This document shows, one piece after another, positions 53,312 through 63,900 of a stretch of DNA of 64,000 nucleotides. The stretch comes from Oscillospiraceae bacterium (GTDB taxonomy: Bacteria > Bacillota > Clostridia > Oscillospirales > Acutalibacteraceae). Within the stretch, counting starts at the first letter, position 1. The number at the start of each line of letters is the position of its first letter. The DNA lies in the NCBI GenBank assembly GCA_015066625.1, contig SVOC01000005.1:1-64000 (forward strand). Direction: 5' to 3'. A model generated the notes under the pieces. That model made no database searches, had not been told where the DNA came from, and was given only the letters and a program-made list of their open reading frames with translations. The position numbers and the translations under genes were made by a program.

Positions 53312-54394
53312 CTAACCTCTTATCAATCTTAAAATATCACTTAACGAAATCACTGCCATAAGCAGTAAAAGAAGAACCATTCCCACAGCGTGCACCCAGC
53401 CTTCGTACTTTGCAGGAACAGGCTTTCTGAACACAAATTCGATTGCGAGGAAGAAAAGTCTGCCGCCGTCGAGTGCGGGAAGGGGAAGAAGATTAAATAA
53501 TCCGATATTTATGGCTATCATTGCCATAAGTGTGAAAAGATAAGTGTAATCCGTCTGCTGGGTTGCAATCTGTGCCGCATCCGCAATATAGGACACCGTT
53601 CCGATGGGACCCGAAAGGTCGCTGAGCCCGTACTGACCCGTGACAAGGTCCAGCAGACTTATCCAAACTATACGCCCTATTGAAACGGATTCAAGCACCG
53701 CGTTTTTTGTTACACTGAGAAAGCCGGGTTCAACACCTCTGATTATGAAATCGTATATGATGGTGATTGTACCGTCCTGATTTTTTATTGTCTGAAAAGG
53801 AACTCCGTTAAGCTCAACCTTTTCGCCTTCGCGCTCAACGGTGAAATCGATAATTCCGTCCTTATCCCTTGCCATAAGAAAGCTCAGGTCATATTCGGAA
53901 TAAACCCTTTTACCGTTGATTTTCTTGATTTCATCCCCTGCCTGCAGATACTGACTGCTGACTGAATTTTCTTCAAATGAATGAATTTGAGGAAGACCGA
54001 TAAGGTTTGACTGAGAAAGCATAACCGCAACGATTATTGCACCCATAATAAGATTAATAATACCGCCTGCGGCAACAATGATAAATCTTTGCCAGGCGGG
54101 CTTATTGCAGAAAGCTTTTTCGTTTTCGCTTTCTTCATCCTCGCCTTCCATACTGACAAAGCCGCCGATGGGAAAAATGCGGAGTGCATATTTGGTTTCA
54201 CCTTTTTTAAATTTAAAAAGCGTGGGACCCATACCCATTGCAAACTCATTTACCTGCACCTTGAAAAGCTTTGCAAAGGTGAAATGACCGAGCTCGTGAA
54301 AAAAGATGAGCAAGCCAAAGAAAAGTACGGCAACAAGAACAGGCCATACCTTTCCCCATACCGCCGCTGCGGACATAAGTGTAATTATTTTCAT
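53312..54394 (-). CDS. rseP: Site-2 protease RseP/RasP-like
   Basis: A 360-residue intramembrane zinc metalloprotease. The HELGH motif is at residues 33-37 in the first helix, one PDZ domain lies in the middle (about 155-220), and LLPLPALDGGRL provides the third metal ligand region, followed by the last helices. In Firmicutes it cleaves anti-sigma factors and signal peptides. It overlaps dxr by 4 nt (ATGA), so translation is coupled. Confidence 0.95.
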   Translation of the reverse strand: MKIITLMSAAAVWGKVWPVLVAVLFFGLLIFFHELGHFTFAKLFKVQVNEFAMGMGPTLFKFKKGETKYALRIFPIGGFVSMEGEDEESENEKAFCNKPAWQRFIIVAAGGIINLIMGAIIVAVMLSQSNLIGLPQIHSFEENSVSSQYLQAGDEIKKINGKRVYSEYDLSFLMARDKDGIIDFTVEREGEKVELNGVPFQTIKNQDGTITIIYDFIIRGVEPGFLSVTKNAVLESVSIGRIVWISLLDLVTGQYGLSDLSGPIGTVSYIADAAQIATQQTDYTYLFTLMAMIAINIGLFNLLPLPALDGGRLFFLAIEFVFRKPVPAKYEGWVHAVGMVLLLLLMAVISLSDILRLIRG

Positions 54395-55536
54395 ACAAAT
54401 AACCTTTCTGTTTCTCTGCGCACAAGCATATCTGTTTCAAACACCTGCTCAAGGGTATAATCCGAAACCTGAGAAACACAATCAAAAGCAGCCTCAACTG
54501 CCTTGGGAATATCGAGAAAACCTATTTTACCGTTTCTGAAAAGCTCGTTTGCCTTTTCGTTTGCCGCATTTACCGCCGCAGGATAAAGACCGCCCATATC
54601 AAAAGCCTTTCTGCATAAGTTTATGCAGGAAAAGGTTTCATAATCAGGCTTTTCAAATGTTAACGTTGCTGCCTCGGCAAGGTCAAGCTGACCCACGGGG
54701 CTCACATAACGGTCAGGATAAGTCAGCGCATACTGAATGGGAATACGCATATCCGGCAGACCAAGCTGAGCTATAACCGAATTATCAACATATTCCACAA
54801 GAGAATGAACAATGCTCTGCCTGTGAACAAGAATATCAATCTCCGAGCCTTTCATACCGAAAAGCCACGCCGCTTCAATAAGCTCCAATCCCTTGTTCAT
54901 CATTGTAGCAGAGTCAATGGTTATTTTTGCACCCATACTCCAATTAGGATGCTTCAATGCCTGAGCAAGAGTAACCTTTTCAAGCTCTGCCTTGCTTCTA
55001 CCGAAAAACGGACCGCCCGAAGCCGTCAGAATAAGCCTTTTTATCTGTTTATGGCTCTGACAGCCCTGAAGGGACTGAAAAATTGCCGAGTGCTCACTGT
55101 CAACCGGCAATATGTCAACTCCCCTGTCAGCGGCGGCGTTCATAACGATTTTACCGCCTGCCACAAGGGTTTCTTTATTTGCAAGTGCAATTTTACTGCC
55201 TGCCTCAACAGCAGCAAGCGTAGGTGCAAGACCTGCAATACCTACAATGCTGTTAAGCACGGTATCCGCACCGCACCTTGCACATTCCTCAACACCCTTT
55301 GTACCCGAAAGCACCTTTGTTGAGGTATCCGCAACCTTTATCTTTAATTCTTCAGCCGCGTTTTCATCTGCAACAGCAGCAAAACGGGGTCTGAATTTTC
55401 TGATTTGTTCTTCAATTATGTCGGTTCTTGAATTGGCTGTAAGAGCAAGAATCTCAAAACCCATAAGCTGAGCAACTTCAAGAGCCTGAACCCCTATTGA
55501 ACCCGTTGAACCGAGCACAGCAAGAGTTTTTGTCAT
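54391..55536 (-). CDS. dxr: 1-deoxy-D-xylulose-5-phosphate reductoisomerase
   Basis: Dxr makes MEP, the first committed MEP-pathway step. The 381-residue protein starts with the NADPH motif LGSTGSIGVQALEV, has LANKETLVAGG, the metal/substrate segment PVDSEHSAIFQ, the SGGPFFG flexible loop and TIDSATMMNKGLE. AAGGA precedes the ATG. Operon with ispG and uppS. Confidence 0.97.
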   Translation of the reverse strand: MTKTLAVLGSTGSIGVQALEVAQLMGFEILALTANSRTDIIEEQIRKFRPRFAAVADENAAEELKIKVADTSTKVLSGTKGVEECARCGADTVLNSIVGIAGLAPTLAAVEAGSKIALANKETLVAGGKIVMNAAADRGVDILPVDSEHSAIFQSLQGCQSHKQIKRLILTASGGPFFGRSKAELEKVTLAQALKHPNWSMGAKITIDSATMMNKGLELIEAAWLFGMKGSEIDILVHRQSIVHSLVEYVDNSVIAQLGLPDMRIPIQYALTYPDRYVSPVGQLDLAEAATLTFEKPDYETFSCINLCRKAFDMGGLYPAAVNAANEKANELFRNGKIGFLDIPKAVEAAFDCVSQVSDYTLEQVFETDMLVRRETERLFV

Positions 55537-55555
55537 AATATCAATCCTTCAAATA

Positions 55556-56425
55556 TTATTTACCTGCGATCGCAAGACCTATCTGAATTATTGCATAAAG
55601 CACGGGCATTGCTACCAGGAAGCTGTCCATTCTGTCAAGCACGCCGCCGTGACCGGGGAAAAGATTGCCGAAATCCTTTTCGCCGAAGTTGCGCTTGATA
55701 ACAGATGCAGAAAGATCGCCGCACATACCGAAAATTGACACAACAACGGCACCCAGTGCTACCATCCACCATTTTACTGTGTCAAGCACAAAAAAGAAGT
55801 GATCACACACAAGATATGTGCCTACACAAAATATGACCGAACCGATTACTCCGCCGATTGCACCTTCAACGCTCTTTTTGGGGCTGATTTTGGGAGAAAG
55901 CTTATGCTTGCCGAATCTGCTGCCCACGAAGTAAGCCCAGGTATCACACATCCACGCACAGTACATAGCACAAAGAATAAGGAACACGCAGTGCGAACGC
56001 TGGAAAAGGTGGGGATAATCAACACAAAGGTCTCTTACTTCAAAAAATGTTCCCAATGCGCCCGGAATTGCCAAAGAACCGAAAAGCGCAAGCGCAACAT
56101 GCTCAAACTTCGTTTTCTCGTAGCATTTAAGCATAATCAAAAGCAAAAGGACTATATAACCGATAATAAGCACCGAGGCAGGCACGGGAATATACTGCTG
56201 CAAATCATAATCCACAAAAGCAGGGCCTACTGCGGCACCTATCATCGAAACCGCGGTTAAGACCTTGTTTTTACATTTTGATACACGCATTATCTCATAA
56301 GCTGCAATCGCTGAAATAACGCCCATCGGAATGCTCATAACTCCCATATAGCCCAGACCTGTAAACACAAGCAGCATAATAACAATTGCTGCACATATAA
56401 GTCCTGTTATAATTCTGACTTTCAT
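55556..56425 (-). CDS. cdsA: Phosphatidate cytidylyltransferase
   Basis: CdsA makes CDP-diacylglycerol, the precursor of the phospholipids. The 289-residue polytopic protein has about eight hydrophobic segments and the CDS signature near the C-terminus, seen as KRNFGEKDFGNLFPGHGGVLDRMDS. Located between uppS and dxr, the usual order. Confidence 0.96.
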   Translation of the reverse strand: MKVRIITGLICAAIVIMLLVFTGLGYMGVMSIPMGVISAIAAYEIMRVSKCKNKVLTAVSMIGAAVGPAFVDYDLQQYIPVPASVLIIGYIVLLLLIMLKCYEKTKFEHVALALFGSLAIPGALGTFFEVRDLCVDYPHLFQRSHCVFLILCAMYCAWMCDTWAYFVGSRFGKHKLSPKISPKKSVEGAIGGVIGSVIFCVGTYLVCDHFFFVLDTVKWWMVALGAVVVSIFGMCGDLSASVIKRNFGEKDFGNLFPGHGGVLDRMDSFLVAMPVLYAIIQIGLAIAGK

Positions 56426-56478
56426 ATTAATTCACTCTCGTTTCTTGATTAATTTTCAGGTGTTTTATAAATCCCTCC

Positions 56479-57210
56479 TTACACTCCGCCAAAGCGTCTG
56501 TTGCGCTTTGCATAATCAATAATTGCCTTATCAAGGTCATCGGATGTGAAATCCGGCCAGAGTATATCTGAAAACCAGAATTCCGAATATGCCGCCTGCC
56601 AGATAAGGAAATTTGAAAGACGGTATTCACCGCTGGGTCTGATAATCAAATCAGGGTCAGGCTGACCTGCGGTAAAAAGATTGCCGTCTATATGGTTCAA
56701 ATCAATATCTTCCGCTTTGATTTCCCCTGCCTCAACCTTTTTTGCAATGGTTCTTACTGCATGAAGAATTTCATCTCTTCCGCCGTAATTTACGGCAAGA
56801 TTTATTGTTATGGCGTTTTTATCCGCCGAATTTTTTTCAAGTTCATTAATAAGTTTTACTATATCTTCGGGCAACGCACTTCTCTCGCCAATATAACGGA
56901 TACGCATACCCTTTGCTTTATTTTCTTCTTCTCTTTCCTGCGCTTCGAAAAGATAATCTCTGAAAAGATTCATTATCGCCGACACTTCTGCGGCAGGACG
57001 CCTCCAGTTTTCGGTTGAAAAAGCATAAAAGGTCAGATATTCGATTCCGATATCCCTTGCGTATTCGGTTATTACACGGAACACCTCAGCACCCTTTTTA
57101 TGACCTTCGCTGCGTTCAAGACCGCGCTGCTTTGCCCATCTTCCGTTGCCGTCCATAATTATTCCTATGTGACGGGGCAATGAAATATTTGCAAGCTCAT
57201 TTTTTGTCAT
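56479..57210 (-). CDS. uppS: Undecaprenyl pyrophosphate synthase
   Basis: UppS builds the C55 isoprenoid carrier for cell wall synthesis. The 243-residue cis-prenyltransferase has HIGIIMDGNGRWA (catalytic aspartate), FYAFSTENW and the C-terminal RPSGEYRLSNFLIWQ. GGAGAGG precedes the ATG. Confidence 0.97.
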   Translation of the reverse strand: MTKNELANISLPRHIGIIMDGNGRWAKQRGLERSEGHKKGAEVFRVITEYARDIGIEYLTFYAFSTENWRRPAAEVSAIMNLFRDYLFEAQEREEENKAKGMRIRYIGERSALPEDIVKLINELEKNSADKNAITINLAVNYGGRDEILHAVRTIAKKVEAGEIKAEDIDLNHIDGNLFTAGQPDPDLIIRPSGEYRLSNFLIWQAAYSEFWFSDILWPDFTSDDLDKAIIDYAKRNRRFGGV

Positions 57211-57237
57211 TTCAACCTCTCCTTAAAAACTGCAACA

Positions 57238-57264
57238 GCAGAAGGCGGATGTGCCGCCTTCTGC
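57238..57264 (-). terminator. Strong hairpin between frr and uppS
   Basis: An 11-bp perfect stem, GCAGAAGGCGG (57238-57248) with its complement (57254-57264), and a 5-nt loop. On the minus strand T residues follow only after about 9 nt, so termination is probably partial, which could set lower expression of the downstream genes or stabilise frr mRNA. Confidence 0.5.
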
Positions 57265-57273
57265 ACTGTCAAC

Positions 57274-57828
57274 TCAGATAGCCATAATTTCCTTTTCTTT
57301 ATCTGCTGAAATCTTATCAACCTCTTTGACATACTTATCGGTAATATCCTGAAGCTTCTTTTCAGCATTCTTAAGGTCGTCTTCCGTGATTTCGGAAGCC
57401 TTTTCCATCTTCTTCACCTTATCAATGCAGTCGCGTCTGATTGAACGGATGGCGATTCTTGAATCTTCCGCAATCTTTCTTACTTCCTTGCTGAGGTCCT
57501 TACGGCGTTCCTCTGTAAGCTGAGGGAATGTAAGGCGGATAACCTTGCCGTCATTCTGGGGATTGATGCCGATATCAGATGTCTGGATAGCCTTTTCGAT
57601 GGTACCGAGTGTGGATGAATCCCAAGGCTGAATGACCAGAATTCTTGCCTCTGCAACCGAGATAGCTGCCATCTGATTGATGGGTGTGGGTGTACCGTAA
57701 TAGTCAACTCTTACCTTATCGAGAACAGCAGCGTTGGCTCTGCCTGCTCTGATTGAACCGTATTCGGAATTAAGAGCGTTGATAGTCTTTCCCATTTTTT
57801 CTTCTGCGAATGCAAATACTGTCTGCAT
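57274..57828 (-). CDS. frr: Ribosome recycling factor
   Basis: Frr splits post-termination ribosomes with EF-G. The 184-residue protein has the usual length and the motifs [29 protein letters not shown] (start of the domain I/II junction) and [18 protein letters not shown]. It is separated from pyrH by 3 nt. Confidence 0.97.
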   Translation of the reverse strand: MQTVFAFAEEKMGKTINALNSEYGSIRAGRANAAVLDKVRVDYYGTPTPINQMAAISVAEARILVIQPWDSSTLGTIEKAIQTSDIGINPQNDGKVIRLTFPQLTEERRKDLSKEVRKIAEDSRIAIRSIRRDCIDKVKKMEKASEITEDDLKNAEKKLQDITDKYVKEVDKISADKEKEIMAI

Positions 57829-57831
57829 AAA

Positions 57832-58542
57832 TTAGCCCTCCTTAACTATTGTTCCGATGTTTTCGCCCAGCACCGCTTTAACGATGTTTTCGGGATTTTC
57901 AAGATTAAACACCAGAATGGGAATATTATTGTCACGGCAAAGGGAAGCTGCCGTTGAATCCATAACTTTAAGGTCTTTTTCAAGAACCTCGCTGTGTGTT
58001 ACAACATCATATTTAACTGCGTCCGCAAACTTGTTGGGGTCTTTGTCATAAACACCGTCAACATTTGTTGCCTTGAAGATTATATCTGCCTTGATTTCAG
58101 CAGCTCTGAGAGCCGCACAGGTATCTGTTGAGAAGAAGGGATTACCCGTTCCGCTTGCAAAAATAACAACCCTGCCCTTTTCAAGATGACGGACAGCCTT
58201 GTTTCTGATGTAGGTTTCGGCAATCTGATGCATCTCAATAGCACTCTGAACTCTGACCGTTACGCCGAGCTGTTCAAGAGAATCCGCAAGAGCAAGCGAA
58301 TTCATAACAGTTGCCAGCATACCGATATGGTCTGCACGGGTTCTGTCCATACTTCCGCCTGAACGTCCTCTCCAGAAATTTCCGCCGCCGACCACAAGTC
58401 CTACCTCAACGCCCAGCTTTGTAAGCTCGCTTACGGACTGACAGATTGTATTGATTGTATCAAAATCAAATCCGTGACCCTTGCCGCCTGCAAGAACTTC
58501 ACCGCTGAGTTTAAGAAGAATTCTTTTATAAACCGGTTGCAT
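57832..58542 (-). CDS. pyrH: UMP kinase
   Basis: PyrH phosphorylates UMP to UDP and belongs to the amino-acid kinase family. The 236-residue protein begins [17 protein letters not shown] and has [22 protein letters not shown] and the [12 protein letters not shown] motif. The frame extends to a GTG at 58551, but the spacing of the GGCGG element favours the ATG at 58542. First gene of the pyrH-to-polC operon; rpsB and tsf, which often precede pyrH, are not adjacent here. Confidence 0.97.
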   Translation of the reverse strand: MQPVYKRILLKLSGEVLAGGKGHGFDFDTINTICQSVSELTKLGVEVGLVVGGGNFWRGRSGGSMDRTRADHIGMLATVMNSLALADSLEQLGVTVRVQSAIEMHQIAETYIRNKAVRHLEKGRVVIFASGTGNPFFSTDTCAALRAAEIKADIIFKATNVDGVYDKDPNKFADAVKYDVVTHSEVLEKDLKVMDSTAASLCRDNNIPILVFNLENPENIVKAVLGENIGTIVKEG

Positions 58543-58579
58543 TTTCAACACCGCCTTTATATAAGTATAGTTATTATAT

Positions 58580-58608
58580 ATTTTACTTTATTTAGGGCTG
58601 AGTGTAAA
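58580..58608 (-). promoter_or_regulatory. Promoter of the pyrH-frr-uppS-cdsA-dxr-rseP-ispG-polC operon
   Basis: TTTACA (58608-58603), 17-nt spacer, TAAAAT (58585-58580) on the minus strand, about 38 nt before pyrH. Confidence 0.65.
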
Positions 58609-58710
58609 GCATTATTTCGCATTTTGTGCAAATTTTTCAATTAATCTTATATTATTTTAACTCACCTGACGATGAAATGTATAAATAAGCTGTTAATTCT
58701 CTGAAAATTG

Positions 58711-58739
58711 TTGATATTGTGTTTATTCTGTTGTATAAT
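58711..58739 (+). promoter_or_regulatory. Promoter of the GH89 gene
   Basis: TTGATA (58711-58716), 17-nt spacer, consensus TATAAT (58734-58739), 32 nt before the ATG. Confidence 0.85.
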
Positions 58740-58771
58740 TAACAGGTATAATTTTTATCTGGGTGAAATAA

Positions 58772-60877
58772 ATGAAGAATCTGATTTTAAGAAACACTCC
58801 CGAAATTGCCGATGTTTTTGAGCTTCGCGATATTGAAAACGCAAACGGTCTTGACACCTATGAGGTGTTCTGTGAAAACGGCAAGATTGTCATCTGCGGT
58901 AACTGCAAAATAAGCCAGGCAATGGGTTACTACGCATACCTGAAAAAATATTGCGGCGTTAACCTTTCTCACTGTGGTAACAGAGAAATTTCGGTTGAGT
59001 CCGCTCCCCTTTTTGAAGGCAAGCTTACCAAAATAATCAGGCAGAAAAAGCGTGCATATATGAATTACTGCACACTTGGCTATTCCTTTGCCTTCTGGAA
59101 ATGGGACAGATGGGAAAAAGAAATCGACTTTATGGCAATGAACGGAATCAATATGCCTCTTTCCGTTGTAGGCAGTGAAGCGGTATGGTATTACACAATG
59201 CGTGATTTCACATACAGCGAAACAGGTGCACTTTCATTTCTGTCCGGTCCCGGCTTCTGGCCCTGGCAGCTTATGACCAACATTACCGGATATTTCAGCC
59301 TAACGGATGTCAAGTATATTGAAAGCCGCCTTGAACTTGGCAAGCAGATTATTGACCGTGAGATTGAGCTTGGAATGACACCTATTCAGCAGGGCTTTGC
59401 AGGCACTGTACCTGCAACAATCACAAAGCTTTTCAATAAGGTCCGTATCAGAATGGTACCTTCCTGGTGCAACTTCCCCATTACATATCAGCTTGACCCT
59501 ACAGACCCCGTTTTCAAGAAATTCGGCAAGGCCTTGCTTGAAAAACAGCGTCAGCTTTTCGGCGCATTCCATTATTATGCCTGCGACCCGTTTCACGAAA
59601 ACGCACCTTCCGTTAAAACAAGAGATTACCTGTGGAAGGTAGGCAGAGCAATCGACACAATGTATCAGGAATTCGACAAGGATTCCGTTTGGGTTATGCA
59701 AAGCTGGTCACTGAGAGAGCAGATTGTTAAGGCTGTACCCAGGGAAAGACTTCTTATTCTTGACCTCGACGGCACAAAACATAAAGAAAACGATAACTTC
59801 TGGGGATACGAATTCATTCTCGGCAACATTCATAATTTCGGCGACAGAAACACACTTCACGGTAGTATTCAAGCGCTTGCAGACAATGCGTATGCCTCTC
59901 TTGATTGTGACAACTGTGTGGGTACCGGTCTGTTTATGGAGGGTATATTTCAGAATCCTCTTTATTACGACCTTGCATTTCAGATGCTTACCGAAGACAG
60001 CAAAATCAATCTTGACGAGTGGCTGAAAGACTATGCATACCGCCGTTACGGAAGCAAAGAAAAATGCCTTGCTGATGCGATGCTGCTTCTTAAAGAAAGC
60101 TGTTACAGCGAAAAATGCACGGGCAGAGAAACCGGCTCGATTATGTGTGCTCGACCTGCAACAGACCTTCGTCACACTGCCCCCAACGACGTGAGAGAGC
60201 TTCGTTACGACAATAAAACCCTTTTCAAAGCGGCAGAGCTTCTGCTCAGTGCAGAAAATGCAACCAAAGACGGTTTTGCTTTTGACGCCTGCGACCTTGT
60301 GCGTCAGGTAATGAGTAACTATGTTTCAAACCTTTACGATAAGGTTATGTACGGTTTTTATAACAAGGATGTCAGCATTTTTGAGCGTTCATCAAATGCC
60401 TTTATTAAAATCAGCCTTGAGGTGGATGACCTGCTTCAAACAAGACCCGAGCTTACCCTCCACGAGCATCTCAAAGAAGCAAGAGAGCTTGCCTTCACTG
60501 AAAAAGACCAGCAGAATTTTGAACTTAACCTGCTTACACAGATTACCGTATGGGGACCCATGGCAAATTCGGTGAACTATGATTACGCCTGGAAGGAATG
60601 GGGCGGACTCATCAAAACATACTATTCAAAACGCTGGCAGAGCTTCTTTGAAAGACTTGCTTATGAATTCCCCAGGCGGGGCAAATTCTCAACCACCACA
60701 AGAAAGCAGCACTGTGAACGCAATATTTACAGGGGCAGTCAGTTCTACAAGAGCTATGCCGAGTTTGAACGCAAATGGCTTTCAACAGCAAATCCCGATG
60801 CCCCCACCGACGGCAACACAGTTGAAATTGCAAGGAATATGCTTGAAAAATACAAGAGAGCAATACTTGAAGATTAA
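58772..60877 (+). CDS. Cytoplasmic alpha-N-acetylglucosaminidase, glycoside hydrolase family 89
   Basis: GH89 enzymes remove terminal alpha-linked GlcNAc, as found in mucin O-glycans or heparan sulfate. The 701-residue protein has the N-terminal NAGLU domain (to about 85), the TIM barrel with WEKEIDFMAMNGINMPL and GPGFWPWQ, and the C-terminal helical domain. Candidate catalytic acids are E276 (in DPFHENAP) and E390 (in LFMEGIFQNP), matching the two glutamates of human NAGLU. There is no signal peptide, so it acts inside the cell on imported oligosaccharides. A single gene with its own promoter and terminator; no transporter lies next to it. Confidence 0.9.
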   Translation: MKNLILRNTPEIADVFELRDIENANGLDTYEVFCENGKIVICGNCKISQAMGYYAYLKKYCGVNLSHCGNREISVESAPLFEGKLTKIIRQKKRAYMNYCTLGYSFAFWKWDRWEKEIDFMAMNGINMPLSVVGSEAVWYYTMRDFTYSETGALSFLSGPGFWPWQLMTNITGYFSLTDVKYIESRLELGKQIIDREIELGMTPIQQGFAGTVPATITKLFNKVRIRMVPSWCNFPITYQLDPTDPVFKKFGKALLEKQRQLFGAFHYYACDPFHENAPSVKTRDYLWKVGRAIDTMYQEFDKDSVWVMQSWSLREQIVKAVPRERLLILDLDGTKHKENDNFWGYEFILGNIHNFGDRNTLHGSIQALADNAYASLDCDNCVGTGLFMEGIFQNPLYYDLAFQMLTEDSKINLDEWLKDYAYRRYGSKEKCLADAMLLLKESCYSEKCTGRETGSIMCARPATDLRHTAPNDVRELRYDNKTLFKAAELLLSAENATKDGFAFDACDLVRQVMSNYVSNLYDKVMYGFYNKDVSIFERSSNAFIKISLEVDDLLQTRPELTLHEHLKEARELAFTEKDQQNFELNLLTQITVWGPMANSVNYDYAWKEWGGLIKTYYSKRWQSFFERLAYEFPRRGKFSTTTRKQHCERNIYRGSQFYKSYAEFERKWLSTANPDAPTDGNTVEIARNMLEKYKRAILED

Positions 60878-60883
60878 AATTTA

Positions 60884-60916
60884 CGGCACACTTTTTCACG
60901 AAGTGTGCCGCTTTTT
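60884..60916 (+). terminator. Terminator after the GH89 gene
   Basis: CGGCACACTT (60884-60893) and AAGTGTGCCG (60901-60910) form a 10-bp stem with loop TTTCACG, followed by CTTTTT. Confidence 0.93.
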
Positions 60917-60921
60917 CATAC

Positions 60922-60950
60922 AAAAAGCCCCTGACCGAAGTCAGGGGCAA
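60922..60950 (-). terminator. Terminator of the dockerin-bearing gene
   Basis: On the minus strand GCCCCTGAC and GTCAGGGGC (60948-60940 and 60935-60927, loop of 4) are followed by five T (60926-60922). It is back to back with the GH89 terminator. Confidence 0.93.
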
Positions 60951-60984
60951 TTTTATTGGGGTTTATCCGGTTTTGTTTACAAAA

Positions 60985-63900
60985 TTACTCTGAAACAACC
61001 TGAGCTATGGGACCGTGTACATTCTGATCGATTGTATAGATTACACCAGTCTCATCATCTTCATGGAGCTGATAGTGCTTCATAATGAGTTCAACGTCTT
61101 CCACATCAACGCCGCCATTATGGTTAACATCGGCTGCTTCAAACTTAGCTTCACCCATAATAGCTGATGTAGCTTCGTTGTTGTTGATGTAAATTCTAAG
61201 TGCTGCTGCGTCGGTACCGTCGATACGGGTATCACCGTTGATATCACCGTAAAGGATAGCAAAGTATCTGAATCTCAGGTAGTTCTGGAAACGACCGTCA
61301 ATTCTTGCGTTTGTACCTGAACCGCGAGCTGAGTTCTGTCTTGAAATGGTGTTGTCACCACCGACTGCCATGCCTGCAAGCTTAAGGCCAAGAGTTTCGA
61401 TAACCTGTATAGCTTCCATTGTACCGTCGCCGAAGCCAATACCTTCCTTAAGGCCAAAGATATGAGCGTACTGAACCTGATCCTTATAAACTGTGGGAAG
61501 GATTTCAACTACCTGCTCAACTTCGGGGTTCTGGTCGAGACTGGGATTGCTCTGATACTTAAGGTTCTGAATAGCCTGGTTAAGGTTAGCAGCTGCAAGG
61601 TCGATTTCGCCCTGTGCTTCCGAGTCATATGCAAGCTTACTGCCTGCTACTCTATCGTATATACTGCCATCGAAATCAGTGAATATAAGAGCATCAGAAA
61701 GAGCTGCTCTGAGTTCATCAAGACCTGACTCAACACCGAACTGAGGATCGTTAACATAGGGGTCAGAAAGGATTGATTCTGCCATTGCTACGAATGAGTC
61801 GATCTGTGCCCAGTCAGCAAAGCCCTCAAACTTAATAAGCTGCTGCCATGCTTTAAGAAGACCTTCATAAGCTGCGGTAAGCATTGACTGAGTAATACCT
61901 GATGCAAGGATGTTACCGCTCTTTGATGCGGTGTATGCGTCTTCTGCGAAGTCATATGCATCTCTGAACTTTTCGTATGATGATGTGGTGTACATCTTAA
62001 CAACGCTGGGTGTGCCGTCTGCATTGTAAATCTGCTCGCCGTTTTCATCATATTCGAATGTGTAGTTACGGCCCTTAGCGCCCATATAATCATCAGCTGT
62101 AAGGTCAAGAACCCACTTAATCATTGTGGATTCAGCTGAAAGTGAACGTCCGCCTTCAGCCTGTTCAATTCTCCATGAGCATTCGTCGATCTCATTAAGG
62201 AGCTGCTGTCTGTACTGATAAAGCCTTGTTGCATACTCAGTGTATCCGTCTGATATTGCAAGAGTAACTTCTTCTGAGAAGGTTCTGTCTTCATCCTTGG
62301 CTGTTTCTTTAATTCTGAGATAATTCAGTGAAAGAACATCTGTTGAGGGAACCATTGATGCTGTCATTGAACCGTTTGAGAAGGTCAGACTGCCGTCGGT
62401 GAGGAGCTTGAATTTGGGTCTCTTCAGGATATATGCTGTTGTACCGTTTGTAAGCTCGTTACCGTTTTCTTCAGTATATCCTTCATATGTGAAGCCATTC
62501 ATCGTACACCAGTCTGCAATTGTGCTGAGCTGTGCATCAGTAAGAGTATTCCACTGCTTTGAGCCGTTGTACTGACCTTCACCGTTGAGGGTAATATCAA
62601 AATCAAGTGTGCCGAGAATAAGTCTTACGATCTTTTCGGCATCCTCATTTGAAAGTGCAACGTTCTGTTCAGGATCATTACCTGCTTCAATAGCAAGAGC
62701 AAGCTGCTCATAGTTTGCAGGTGTAAGCGTGCTGCCGTTTTCTGATGTAACAGGTCTGCCGGTCTTATCGTTAAATAAACCATTGACTATACCGGCATTC
62801 GCGTCCTTCATCTGCTTTGCTGTGTCAACATCGTAATACTTGAACTGAATAGCGGAAGATGTTGAGAAGGGATACATTGCCTCAGGAATGGAAGGATCGC
62901 CGTCAGCGTAGTAGGTTACATCTCCTTCTGTTACATCAGCAGTAAGATATCTGCCGTCGCCGTTGGTATCAAGAAGACTGTTCATCTTAAGAACTGATTC
63001 GATGCCGAACATATACCATGCACCGTATGCATCACCGAGATCGTTGATAAATCCGTTATACTCGTCGATGAAGCTGTATGCCGCATCCTTTGCATCGCCT
63101 TCGTTGTTGTAGTAATAACCTGCATCGCCAAAGTCTTCAAATTCAAAGAATTTGTAGTCATCATCGTAGCTTACATAGGGATTTTCTGCTGTTCTTGAAG
63201 TGATCTGTGCGTATGTGAAACCGCTATACTCGTTATAAGCGTAACCGTTTTCATCGGTCTTAAGAGTAGCATTTGCCGACTCAAGATAGTCTCTTGCAAA
63301 GTAAAGCGTATAGGTGTAGGTTCTTTCTTCTTCGGGAAGAGTTTCATCATTACACTCGGTTACATAGTAGGAATCAAGAAGCTGTTCGATAACATCCTTT
63401 GCCTCCTGAAGAGTTTCATATGTGCCGAAGAGAGTACCGTTTTCGAGAACAACATCGGTTCTTACACCGTCAGCGTTTCTGACTGCATTAGCCTTACGGG
63501 TTGTTGCACTTTCAGCATCATCTTCATTGGTAAAGGTCTTTACAGGATAAGCATTAACGTTATCGTAAAGATCTGAAAGGTAGTTACTGAGATCTTCAAT
63601 CTTGTAGCTTGATTCTGTTCTGCCGTTTGCAGCAAGGTAGCCCTTATCGTAGGGTCTTGAGTATTCAGATGAAATGATAAGGGGAAGAATTGTTGAGAGA
63701 AGAGGCTCCTTGAATACGTCGAGAAGAGCAAGGAGAGTGTTGATAAGCTGAGGAACACCGGCAGCTGAACTTGAGCAATCAAGGAACTCATTAAATGTTG
63801 TATAGGATGTTGTGTTGTTAGCCATAACAACATTGGTTCTGCCAACAGGATTAAGAACTGCGTTGTCGTTGAATACAAGAGCAAGAACACGGTCAATGAT

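Noticed and set aside
63540-63825. Complete gene starting at the ATG at 63825
   Set aside because: The same frame remains open to the window edge at 64000 and there is no ribosome binding site before 63825, so this ATG is internal to a longer gene.
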